From CAYRWK01 sp964427965 (GTDB lineage Bacteria > Patescibacteriota > WWE3 > UBA101185 > UBA10185): 20,230 bases of DNA. Under the pieces are notes generated by a model, which was given only the letters and a program-made list of their open reading frames with translations, did not search any database and was not told the origin of the DNA. A program made the position numbers and the translations under genes. The stretch lies in assembly GCA_964427965.1 (NCBI GenBank), contig CAYRWK010000009.1, positions 1 through 20,230 of the forward strand, read 5' to 3'. Position 1 is the first letter of the stretch. Each line of letters begins with the position of its first letter. Positions 14,330 to 20,230 of this stretch are shown here, piece by piece.

Positions 14330-14598
14330 AAACCGATATCTCCTAAACCTAAATCGCTTAGTTGACCTCTCATTTGCTTTTCAACCTTCTTATCAACCTC
14401 TTTCATGGTATCGTTAAGTAATTCTCTAAGTTCCTTTTGATCCTCGCCCTCAATAAGAAGTTTTTCTATCTTCTTATCACCCCTAACTACTATTGTGTAA
14501 TCATTTTTTTCCTTGGAAACAAAAATCTGCTCAAGTTGTTTTTTTATTTCAGCTTGAGTTTTTCGAAGTTTATTTAAGTCTTTTAATTTATCAAACAT
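14326..14598 (-). CDS. YbaB/EbfC-family nucleoid-associated protein
   Basis: A 90-residue protein with the layout of the YbaB/EbfC family: a long N-terminal helix rich in Lys, Gln and Leu (MFDKLKDLNKLRKTQAEIKK), a small beta-sheet centre (TIVVRGDKKIEKLLIEG) and a charged C-terminal helix ending in a Gly/Leu tail. Family members are dimers that bind DNA with little sequence preference and help compact or regulate the nucleoid. In most bacteria ybaB sits between dnaX and recR; here it lies between secY and adk, seven bases after secY and overlapping adk by four bases, so it is co-expressed with the ribosomal operon. No Shine-Dalgarno is obvious. The assignment rests on overall pattern rather than a strict motif, so moderate certainty. 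Confidence 0.7.
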   Translation of the reverse strand: MFDKLKDLNKLRKTQAEIKKQLEQIFVSKEKNDYTIVVRGDKKIEKLLIEGEDQKELRELLNDTMKEVDKKVEKQMRGQLSDLGLGDIGL

Positions 14599-14605
14599 AT
14601 AATTC

Positions 14606-15862
14606 TTAGCTTAAAAAGCTCTGGTAATTTTTTGTAACCATCAAAGACTGAATTTGCCTAATGGTTTCTAACACAACTGATACTACAATAAGAAGTCCTG
14701 TTCCGCCAACTGCAAAATTACTTACCCCACCCAAAGTTTGAACTAAATAAGGCATGATTGCTATAAGACCCAGGAATAAACCCCCCGCAAGTGTAATTTT
14801 TTTAATAACCCCGCTCAAATATTTTGTGGTAGAAATACCGGGTCTAATACCTGGTATAAAACCTCCACGTTTTTTGACATCCTCTGAAATTTTTTCAGGG
14901 TTAAACGAGATGGAAGTATAAAAATAAGTGAAGGAAAATACTAAAAGGAAATATACAATGTTGTAACCCAAAGCCGTTGACTTAAAATTGACAGCCAAAA
15001 ACTGACCTATCGCTTGAAGTGTGCCATTAGAGCTTTGTACAAACGACCCACTTAGTAAAGACGGGATCATTACAACCGAAACAGCAAAAATTATGGGTAT
15101 AACACCTGCCTGATTAATCTTGATCGGTAAGTAGTTGGTTACTTTATTGGATTTAACACCCGTTCTGCCATATTCAATAGGAATATTTCTAGTGCCTTCA
15201 TTAACCAAAACAACGCCAGCAATAACCAATGCGGTAATTGCCAAAAACACCAAAGCGTTAAATATCCCGTTAGATTGAATGGTTGAGAAAAACTGAACAG
15301 CACTTGCCGGAAGTCTGCTTATAATACCTATAAAGATTAATACCGAAATTCCGTTACCGACGCCGTATTCAGTTAGTAAGTCGCCTATCCACATTAATAG
15401 CATTGTTCCTGCTGTAAGCGTGCAAATCAATACTATTAGTCTTGTAATATCCAACCCATTAATGACACCTTGTTTGCTTAACAAAAAGTAAACCCCATAA
15501 GCCTGTAAAAGGGAAAGGGGTACTGTTAAAAGTTTTGTGTACATATTAATTTTTTCTCTGCCGGACTCACCTTCCTTGGACAACTCCTCAAGGCTGGGGA
15601 TCATCATGGTAAATAATTGCAAGATAATTGAAGCATTGATATACGGGTTTAAAGATAAGGTGACAATTGAAAAGTTAGAAAACCCACCACCGCTAAATAA
15701 ATCAAAAAGTCCAAAAACGGCGTTACTGGTTAAGAATTGTTTGATTGCTGTGGTATCTACACCGGGAACAGGTATGTGTGTTAAAACACGAAATATCACA
15801 ATCACAAGTAGTGAGAAAAAGATTTTTTTTCTAAGTTCCGGAGACTTAAATATGTTGGACAT
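14606..15862 (-). CDS. secY: Protein translocase subunit SecY
   Basis: The channel subunit of the Sec translocon, through which unfolded proteins cross or enter the cytoplasmic membrane with SecE, SecG and SecA. The product of about 418 residues has the ten expected hydrophobic helices. Recognisable family stretches include RVLTHIPVPGVD after the first helix, the plug region with GGGFSNFSIVTLSLNPYINASIILQL, the helix-7 area GVIPIIFAVSVVMIPS, and the cytoplasmic loop KRGGFIPGIRPG that contacts SecA and the ribosome. The frame is open from a TTG at 15877, but the ATG at 15862 gives the usual start (MSNIFKSPELRKK). No Shine-Dalgarno is seen before either. It follows rplO by 39 bases, as expected in the spc operon. 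Confidence 0.97.
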   Translation of the reverse strand: MSNIFKSPELRKKIFFSLLVIVIFRVLTHIPVPGVDTTAIKQFLTSNAVFGLFDLFSGGGFSNFSIVTLSLNPYINASIILQLFTMMIPSLEELSKEGESGREKINMYTKLLTVPLSLLQAYGVYFLLSKQGVINGLDITRLIVLICTLTAGTMLLMWIGDLLTEYGVGNGISVLIFIGIISRLPASAVQFFSTIQSNGIFNALVFLAITALVIAGVVLVNEGTRNIPIEYGRTGVKSNKVTNYLPIKINQAGVIPIIFAVSVVMIPSLLSGSFVQSSNGTLQAIGQFLAVNFKSTALGYNIVYFLLVFSFTYFYTSISFNPEKISEDVKKRGGFIPGIRPGISTTKYLSGVIKKITLAGGLFLGLIAIMPYLVQTLGGVSNFAVGGTGLLIVVSVVLETIRQIQSLMVTKNYQSFLS

Positions 15863-15901
15863 GTATTTTGTTGGCAAACAATAAACTTCGTACTCTTATA
15901 C

Positions 15902-16351
15902 TTACTCGACAATTTTAACACCGGCCTTGTCTAAGGCTTTCTTGGCTGACTCGGAGTAGGTTAACCCTTTTAATGTCAATTTCTTGGTTAACTCACCGCT
16001 ACCTAACACTTTTACGGTTGTTTTTCTACCCAGTTCTCTAATCAAACCCTTAGCTGCCAAGGAGTATACCGTCACTTCGCTACCTTCCTCAAAAATATTC
16101 AACGCACCGATAGAAAATGTGTAAACACTTTTAGCTCTAAAATTTTTAAAACCACCGATTTTTGGCATTCTTTTGTACAAAGGTATTTGGCCACCCTCAA
16201 AACCGTTTGGCAAGTTATAACCGGTTCTGGATTTTTGGCCTTTGTTACCGCGACCTACTGTATGGCAACCTTTTCCCGAACCAACTCCTCTACCAAGTCT
16301 TTTTTTGGTTCTGGATATTCCATTAATCTTACTTAATGTATGTAATTCCAT
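15902..16351 (-). CDS. rplO: 50S ribosomal protein L15
   Basis: A 149-residue L15 (uL15), a late-assembling protein of the large subunit. The N-terminus has the glycine/arginine-rich tail that threads into 23S rRNA: KKRLGRGVGSGKG, GRGNKGQKSR, and FEGGQIPLYKRMPKIGGF. The ATG at 16351 is two bases after the rpsE stop, with AAAGG of a weak ribosome-binding site inside the end of rpsE. In most bacteria rpmD (L30) lies between rpsE and rplO; here there is no room for it. Confidence 0.98.
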   Translation of the reverse strand: MELHTLSKINGISRTKKRLGRGVGSGKGCHTVGRGNKGQKSRTGYNLPNGFEGGQIPLYKRMPKIGGFKNFRAKSVYTFSIGALNIFEEGSEVTVYSLAAKGLIRELGRKTTVKVLGSGELTKKLTLKGLTYSESAKKALDKAGVKIVE

Positions 16352-16353
16352 AT

Positions 16354-16830
16354 TTAACCTTTAAGTTTTAACAAAGCATTAATTGTGCATCTTACGTTAG
16401 TTACTTTATTATTTGATCCAAGCATTTTACCTGAAATATCTTGAATACCGGCAAGTTCCACAACGCTTCTCACTGATCCGCCGGCAATAACTCCCGAACC
16501 TTTTGGTGCGGGCTTTAACAATACTTCGGCAGAGTCATATTTACAAGAAACTTCGTGAGCAATAGTGTTTTCTTTTATCTTTATGGTAACCATATCTCTT
16601 TTTGCAGCCGTTACAGCTTTTTGTACTGCAGAGCTAACATCAGAGGCTTTACCTATAGCTGTTCCCACTTTGCCCTTTTTGTCACCAATCACTACCAAAG
16701 CTGTAAATCCAATTTTATTACCACCCCTGGTTTTTTTAGAAACTCTTTTGATTTGAATTACTTTTTCTTCAAACTCTTTTGGAGCTGAAAAATTTGTTCT
16801 TGGCTGTCGTTGATTATTTCTGTCAAACAT
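16354..16830 (-). CDS. rpsE: 30S ribosomal protein S5
   Basis: A 158-residue S5 (uS5) of the small-subunit body, involved in decoding accuracy and mRNA unwinding. The N-terminal double-stranded RNA-binding fold is seen in EEKVIQIKRVSKKTRGGNKIGFTALVVIGD, and the C-terminal part has LKPAPKGSGVIAGGSVRSVVELAGI. The frame is open to an ATG at 16863, which would overlap rplR by 32 bases. I use the ATG at 16830, one base after the rplR stop, which leaves an N-terminal tail of ordinary length. An AGGAGG lies 14 bases before it, somewhat far for a Shine-Dalgarno, so the exact start is less sure than the identity. Confidence 0.95.
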   Translation of the reverse strand: MFDRNNQRQPRTNFSAPKEFEEKVIQIKRVSKKTRGGNKIGFTALVVIGDKKGKVGTAIGKASDVSSAVQKAVTAAKRDMVTIKIKENTIAHEVSCKYDSAEVLLKPAPKGSGVIAGGSVRSVVELAGIQDISGKMLGSNNKVTNVRCTINALLKLKG

Positions 16831-16831
16831 A

Positions 16832-17179
16832 TTAAAAAACAAGGCCTCCTTCTCGTGCACCATCAGCTAAACTTTTTACTCTTCCATGATATCTGTAACC
16901 ATTTCTATCAAATACAGCTTTTTTAATCTTTTTTTCTTTGGCTTTCTCGGCGAGTATCTTACCCACTTTAAAGGCCACCTCAGACTTTTTGCCTTTGGCT
17001 TCAGCAGAGTGTGCTTCGACTAAAGTTTTGCCGGATACATCATCAATAAGTTGAGCGTACACATGTCTTAATGATCTAAAAACTGTAAGTCTTGGGGTCT
17101 CACCTGTTCCGGTGATTTTACCTCTTACTCTTAGTTTTCTTCTTATTCTGTTGTCTGATACCAAATTTACTTTATACAT
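16832..17179 (-). CDS. rplR: 50S ribosomal protein L18
   Basis: A 115-residue L18 (uL18), which binds 5S rRNA in the central protuberance together with L5. Family features are the basic N-terminus (RIRRKLRVRGKITGTGETPRL), the FRSLRHVYAQLIDD strand, and the C-terminal AVFDRNGYRYHGRVKSLADGAREGGL. No Shine-Dalgarno is visible before the ATG at 17179; the gap to rplF is 13 bases. Confidence 0.98.
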   Translation of the reverse strand: MYKVNLVSDNRIRRKLRVRGKITGTGETPRLTVFRSLRHVYAQLIDDVSGKTLVEAHSAEAKGKKSEVAFKVGKILAEKAKEKKIKKAVFDRNGYRYHGRVKSLADGAREGGLVF

Positions 17180-17192
17180 ACGTTTTTAAATC

Positions 17193-17732
17193 TTAAACTT
17201 TGCCTGATTTTCCGGCTTTTCTTCTTACAACCTCACCTGCGTATCTTATACCTTTACCTTTGTATGGTTCAGGTTTTCTAAGTTTTCTAATATTTGCTGC
17301 AACTAATCCCACCAACTGCTTATCGACACCGCTAATAGTAATATTTTGTGTATCGATCACATCAATTTTTATGCCCGCCGGTGCCATAAATTCTATCGGA
17401 TGGGAAAATCCTAAAGATAAAGAGGCGCCGTTTGCAATGCCTTTTGCTCTATAACCAACTCCAACTAGCTCCAACTTTTTTTCATAACCTTCAGTAACAC
17501 CCTTAATCATTGAAGCAATCAAAGATCTAACCAGTCCCCAGTAAGCGTTTGATTCTTTGGTTTCTTTAACGATCGAGGTCACAACTTCAGTATCTTTAAT
17601 TAAAACCTCAATTTCAGGTCTGGCGTTATAAGTAAGTTCACCTTTAGAACCCTTAACCGCCACAACATTACCGTTAACGGTTACGGTTACTCCCTGTGGT
17701 ATTGAAATAGGTTTTCTTCCAAGTCTTGACAT
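17193..17732 (-). CDS. rplF: 50S ribosomal protein L6
   Basis: A 179-residue L6 (uL6) with two similar alpha/beta domains that bind 23S rRNA near the sarcin-ricin loop. Marks are MSRLGRKPISIPQGV at the start, KGSKGEL, the central VEGVGYRAK-like stretch (here LELVGVGYRAKG) and the C-terminal KLRKPEPYKGKGIRYAGEVVRRKAGKSGK. Normal length. It begins five bases after the rpsH stop without a clear Shine-Dalgarno. Confidence 0.98.
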   Translation of the reverse strand: MSRLGRKPISIPQGVTVTVNGNVVAVKGSKGELTYNARPEIEVLIKDTEVVTSIVKETKESNAYWGLVRSLIASMIKGVTEGYEKKLELVGVGYRAKGIANGASLSLGFSHPIEFMAPAGIKIDVIDTQNITISGVDKQLVGLVAANIRKLRKPEPYKGKGIRYAGEVVRRKAGKSGKV

Positions 17733-17736
17733 ATTT

Positions 17737-18135
17737 TTACTTAACTTCGCAAATTAACTCCCCACCTAATTTTTTCTTTCTAGCTTCTGATCCGTCCATA
17801 ATGCCACGAGATGTTGAGACAACAAATATCCCAAAGCCACCCATTGATTTACCAATATCTTTGTATGATTTATAAACTCTTCTTCCCGGTTTAGAAAATC
17901 TCTTTAAATCTAATAATTTAACCTTACCGTTTTCTTTAACCAAATCTAAGTGTAAGCCCTTAAAAGAATTACCTTCTTGTTTGAAAACCTTCACTTCCTC
18001 TAAAAATCCTGCCTTCTTTAAAGTTTTTGCAACTTCTTCCAATTCTTTGGTGTGAATTGTCTCCACAAAAGCATTGTTTGCCATTGAGGCGTTTTTTATT
18101 GAACTTAACATGTTAGACAAATGATCCATACTCAT
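17737..18135 (-). CDS. rpsH: 30S ribosomal protein S8
   Basis: A 132-residue S8 (uS8), a primary binder of the 16S rRNA central domain that in many bacteria also represses its own operon by binding spc mRNA. The sequence shows MDHLSNMLSSIKNA at the start, the RFSKPGRRVYKSY segment and the C-terminal GIFVVSTSRGIMDGSEARKKKLGGELICEV. Two starts are possible, ATG at 18135 or at 18129 (MDHL). It follows rpsN by four bases. No S8-binding rRNA mimic was recognised nearby. Confidence 0.97.
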   Translation of the reverse strand: MSMDHLSNMLSSIKNASMANNAFVETIHTKELEEVAKTLKKAGFLEEVKVFKQEGNSFKGLHLDLVKENGKVKLLDLKRFSKPGRRVYKSYKDIGKSMGGFGIFVVSTSRGIMDGSEARKKKLGGELICEVK

Positions 18136-18139
18136 ATTT

Positions 18140-18325
18140 TTACCAGCTTGCTTTCTTTACTCCGGGAAGTTCACCTTTATGTGCAAGTTCCCTAAAGCAC
18201 TTTCTACAAATTTTAAATCTACCCATATAACCTCTTGGGTTGCCGCAGATTTCACATCTGTGGTAATTTCTAACCCCAAATTTTGATCCTCTTTTATGCT
18301 TTGCAATCAAACATTTTTTAGCCAT
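18140..18325 (-). CDS. rpsN: 30S ribosomal protein S14, zinc-binding (type Z)
   Basis: A 61-residue S14 (uS14) of the short zinc-containing type. The four zinc ligands are C24, C27, C40 and C43 (CEIC and CRKC). The C-terminal FRELAHKGELPGVKKASW is diagnostic. It sits in the head of the small subunit. AAGGA lies nine bases before the ATG. Position between rplE and rpsH is standard. Confidence 0.98.
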   Translation of the reverse strand: MAKKCLIAKHKRGSKFGVRNYHRCEICGNPRGYMGRFKICRKCFRELAHKGELPGVKKASW

Positions 18326-18327
18326 AG

Positions 18328-18885
18328 TTAATTATCCTTCTGATCCTCTCTCTTAAAAGGAAAGCCCAAGTGTTTAAGTAACGCCAGATTTCTCACTTTA
18401 TCCTTGTTGTTCATTACAACTGTAACCTGCAACGATCTAATACCTTTTACAACGTTGGGGTTCACCTCAGGAAATATAACATGTTCTCTAATACCAACGG
18501 AGTAGTTACCCATTTCGTCAAAAGCTGTGTCGCTTAAACCTCTAAAATCTCTTACTCTAGGCAAAGCGATGCTCACAAACTTATCTAAAAACGCCCACAT
18601 TCTATCACCTCTTAAGGTTACTGCATATCCAACAACATCGTTTTGTCGCACTTTAAATCCTGCCTCGCTTTTTTTAGCTTTGCGAGGAAACGGTTTCTGT
18701 CCGGCGATATTAGCAAAATCCGAAACAAAAGCATCTACAGCCTCTCTACTGTCTTTAAAAGCCCCTATACCGGCATTGACACTTACCTTCATTATTCTAG
18801 GTACTTCCATAGCGTTTTCAAGCTTAAACTCTTTTATTAAGCTAGGCGCGATTGTTTTGTTGTATGTTTCTTTTAATCTATTCAT
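18328..18885 (-). CDS. rplE: 50S ribosomal protein L5
   Basis: A 185-residue L5 (uL5), the 5S rRNA-binding protein of the central protuberance that also touches P-site tRNA. Typical pieces are PRIMKVSVNAGIG, GQKPFPRKAKKSEAGFKVRQND, VTLRGDRMWAFLDKFVSIALPRVRDFRGL and the IREHVIFPEVNPN stretch. Its start overlaps the rplX stop by four bases (ATGA); rpsN follows after two bases. Confidence 0.98.
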   Translation of the reverse strand: MNRLKETYNKTIAPSLIKEFKLENAMEVPRIMKVSVNAGIGAFKDSREAVDAFVSDFANIAGQKPFPRKAKKSEAGFKVRQNDVVGYAVTLRGDRMWAFLDKFVSIALPRVRDFRGLSDTAFDEMGNYSVGIREHVIFPEVNPNVVKGIRSLQVTVVMNNKDKVRNLALLKHLGFPFKREDQKDN

Positions 18886-19205
18886 TTCTTTTTAGGTTCC
18901 TCGACCGTATCTCCGGTCTTTTTGTTTATTCTATATTTTTTACCGTCAACTACCTTAAATCCAAGTTTTGAAGGCTTGCCAAGCTTAGTATCAAAATACA
19001 TTACGTTAGAAACGGTAATAGGTTTCTCTACCGAAATGATTCCGCCTTCTTTGGATACTTTTCCCGGCTTAATGTGTTTTTTAACCTTATTTACTCCTTC
19101 AACCAAGACTTTGTTGGCATCGGTTAAAATTGCAAGCACTTTGCCTTTTTTACCTTTGTCTTTACCGCTTATTACAATAACTGTATCGTTTTTCTTAAGT
19201 TTCAT
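18882..19205 (-). CDS. rplX: 50S ribosomal protein L24
   Basis: A 107-residue L24 (uL24), which starts assembly of the large subunit by binding the 5' end of 23S rRNA. The KOW motif is clear near the N-terminus: KKNDTVIVISGKDKGKKGKV. It continues with VEGVNKVKKHIKPG and a lysine-rich C-terminal tail. Four bases after rplN, no Shine-Dalgarno. Confidence 0.98.
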   Translation of the reverse strand: MKLKKNDTVIVISGKDKGKKGKVLAILTDANKVLVEGVNKVKKHIKPGKVSKEGGIISVEKPITVSNVMYFDTKLGKPSKLGFKVVDGKKYRINKKTGDTVEEPKKK

Positions 19206-19209
19206 ATGA

Positions 19210-19578
19210 TTACCAAACTTCCTTTGCCAAAGAGGCGACTTTAAGATAACCTCTATCTCTTACCTCTCTTGCAACCGGTCCAAAAACTCTTGTTCCAATC
19301 ATTGTTCCATCTTTATCCACTACAACCGCCGCATTGTCGTCAAATCTAATATAACTTCCGTCTTTTCTTCTTTGCTCTTTTTTAGCTCTAACTATTAAAG
19401 CTTTAGCAACTGTATGGTCTTTAACAGAACCTGTGGATGATACACCATAAATGGAGACTGTGACAATATCTCCAATAAACGCAAAGCGTCTTCTTGAATG
19501 TCCGGGAATACCAATCAACTTTAAAGTCTTGGCTCCCGAATTATCTGCTGGTTTTAATACTGCTCCTACTGGTACCAT
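19210..19578 (-). CDS. rplN: 50S ribosomal protein L14
   Basis: A 122-residue L14 (uL14), which sits at the subunit interface and forms bridge contacts with 16S rRNA. Family signature: LKPADNSGAKTLKLIGIPG, RRFAFIGDIVTVS, KKEQRRKDGSYIRFDDNAAVVV and GTRVFGPVAREVRDRGY. A modest ribosome-binding site (AAAGGA) precedes the ATG by seven bases. The first residues (MVPVGAV) differ from the usual MIQ start, but length is normal. Confidence 0.98.
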   Translation of the reverse strand: MVPVGAVLKPADNSGAKTLKLIGIPGHSRRRFAFIGDIVTVSIYGVSSTGSVKDHTVAKALIVRAKKEQRRKDGSYIRFDDNAAVVVDKDGTMIGTRVFGPVAREVRDRGYLKVASLAKEVW

Positions 19579-19588
19579 ATATTTTCCT

Positions 19589-19813
19589 TTATTCTAAAAC
19601 TCTCCAAGTAACTTCTCTACTAAAAGGCTTGCATTCTTCAATTGTGACTACCATACCCTCTTTAAGTTCTTTCTCGGTATGAGCTTTAAACTTTCTGGTA
19701 TTTTTAATTTCTTTGCCGTATATCGGGTGCTTTTTTGGCAACTCTACAGCAACAACAACAGTCTTTATCATTTTGGCAGATACAATTTTTCCGGTTAATA
19801 CTTTTTTAGGCAT
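19589..19813 (-). CDS. rpsQ: 30S ribosomal protein S17
   Basis: A 74-residue S17 (uS17), an early-binding OB-fold protein of the 16S 5' domain. It shows LTGKIVSAKMIKTVVVAVE, the HPIYGKEIKNTRKFKAH segment and VVTIEECKPFSREVTWRV. It overlaps rpmC by eight bases and has a strong Shine-Dalgarno (AAAGGAG) inside the end of rpmC. Confidence 0.98.
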   Translation of the reverse strand: MPKKVLTGKIVSAKMIKTVVVAVELPKKHPIYGKEIKNTRKFKAHTEKELKEGMVVTIEECKPFSREVTWRVLE

Positions 19814-19997
19814 TTGCTTGCTCCTTTAGTAAAGTTAATGTTTGTGCAATTTCTTTTCTAATAGCTCGTACTTTTTTCACATTCTTTTCTTTACCTTTAA
19901 TTAAGTCATTCATAGTTTTTTCAATATCTTTATCCAAAGCAATCACGTGCTCTTGTAGTTCTTTTGTTGTTTTCTTTCTTAATTCTTTAAGTTCCAT
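19806..19997 (-). CDS. rpmC: 50S ribosomal protein L29
   Basis: A 63-residue L29 (uL29), a two-helix protein near the exit of the peptide tunnel and part of the docking site for SRP and trigger factor. Marks are MELKELRKKTTKELQEH, a lysine-rich helix pair and VRAIRKEIAQTLTLL. AGGA lies eight bases before the ATG; the gap to rplP is 14 bases. Confidence 0.96.
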   Translation of the reverse strand: MELKELRKKTTKELQEHVIALDKDIEKTMNDLIKGKEKNVKKVRAIRKEIAQTLTLLKEQANA

Positions 19998-20011
19998 ATA
20001 TTTAATCCTAA

Positions 20012-20230
20012 TTAGCTCTTTTTAATAAATCTTGTCTTTAAAGGAAGCTTGTCGGCCGCCATCCCAAATGCTAATTTTGCTGTTTCTTCAGACACACCAG
20101 AAATTTCAAAAATAATCTTGCCCGGTTTTATAACTGCTGCGTAATGATCTGTCGGGGATTTACCGCTTCCCATTCTAGTTTCATTTGGTTTTTTGGCAAT
20201 AGCTTTGTCGGGAAATACTCTGATCCAAAG
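20012..20230 (-). CDS. rplP: 50S ribosomal protein L16, C-terminal part (runs off right edge)
   Basis: The last 72 codons of L16 (uL16) and its TAA stop are present; the start lies beyond the window. Readable marks are LWIRVFPDKAIAKKPNETRMG, the loop that reaches the tRNA/peptidyl-transferase area, and then VIKPGKIIFEISGVSEE and the final AADKLPLKTRF. L16 organises the A-site region of the large subunit. rplP-rpmC-rpsQ is the standard end of the S10 operon, so rpsC and rplV should lie just outside. Confidence 0.95.
   Translation of the reverse strand, partial: LWIRVFPDKAIAKKPNETRMGSGKSPTDHYAAVIKPGKIIFEISGVSEETAKLAFGMAADKLPLKTRFIKKS

Noticed and set aside
13950..14417. Plus-strand open frame of 155 codons opposite adk and the YbaB-like gene
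   Set aside because: It lies fully antisense to two well-supported genes, has no recognisable domain and no ribosome-binding site, and its composition reflects the codon pattern of the opposite strand.
15537..15884. Plus-strand open frame opposite the start of secY, and a similar one at 18527-18895 opposite rplE
   Set aside because: Both oppose clear conserved genes and show no protein family features.
16831..16863. Longer S5 beginning at the ATG at 16863
   Set aside because: It would overlap rplR by 32 bases and adds an atypical hydrophobic N-terminus; the ATG at 16830 is more usual, although the far-upstream AGGAGG leaves some doubt.
1..20230. Recoding of TGA (as Gly), as in Gracilibacteria/SR1
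   Set aside because: Many genes end in TGA overlapping the next ATG, and no conserved gene here is interrupted by an in-frame TGA.
1..20230. Mobile elements, CRISPR arrays, tRNA or rRNA genes
   Set aside because: Nothing resembling a transposase, regularly spaced repeat array, tRNA cloverleaf or rRNA was found; the space is almost fully taken by recognisable genes.

Overview
This window looks like a piece of chromosome from an ultra-small Patescibacteria (Candidate Phyla Radiation) bacterium. The sequence is AT-rich and densely packed, with many 4-base start/stop overlaps and few gaps above 50 bases. The ribosomal proteins are clearly bacterial. The gene for L30 (rpmD) is absent from its normal place between rpsE and rplO, a trait known for the CPR. 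TGA is used as an ordinary stop, which argues against the TGA=Gly lineages (Gracilibacteria, Absconditabacteria). A Microgenomates/Katanobacteria-like host is my best guess, from general impression only.

Right half (about 12.96-20.23 kb, all minus strand): a continuous S10/spc-type ribosomal operon. Reading in transcription order: rplP (cut by the window edge), rpmC, rpsQ, rplN, rplX, rplE, rpsN (zinc type), rpsH, rplF, rplR, rpsE, rplO, secY, a YbaB/EbfC-like gene, adk and map. The usual continuation (infA, rpmJ, rpsM, rpsK, rpsD, rpoA, rplQ) does not follow map.

Middle (about 2.4-12.9 kb): a cell-surface glycan and envelope cluster. It starts with a membrane-anchored CAP-domain protein and a small three-helix membrane protein. 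Then come a DPM1-like polyprenyl-phosphate glycosyltransferase fused to GtrA, an ALG5-like GT2 enzyme, UDP-glucose 6-dehydrogenase (supplying UDP-glucuronate) and five GT4 glycosyltransferases. One GT4 gene, at 3533-4672, is the only plus-strand gene. A multi-spanning GT-C enzyme at 804-2369 closes the cluster. The likely logic is that the GT2 enzymes make lipid-phosphate sugars used outside the membrane by the GT-C enzyme, while the GT4 enzymes build a glycan on the cytoplasmic side from nucleotide sugars. No flippase, polymerase or initiating phosphoglycosyltransferase is in view.

Left end: greA followed by the 5' end of lysS, a common bacterial neighbourhood. greA has a near-ideal promoter, an operator-like palindrome on its -10, and a terminator hairpin with a U-tract just before its Shine-Dalgarno, so its expression looks attenuated. 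The other transcription-unit heads (lysS, both genes of the divergent pair at 3.5 kb, the GT4 gene starting at 7083, the CAP gene) share a different design: a -10 hexamer ending 6-7 bases before the start codon and no convincing Shine-Dalgarno, which predicts leaderless mRNAs.

I saw no tRNA or rRNA gene, CRISPR array, insertion sequence or phage gene, and no stretch over 300 bases without a gene. I did not find an obviously new multi-gene system. The most interesting signals are the greA leader, the leaderless-promoter pattern, and an adenylate kinase with an altered nucleotide-monophosphate site.
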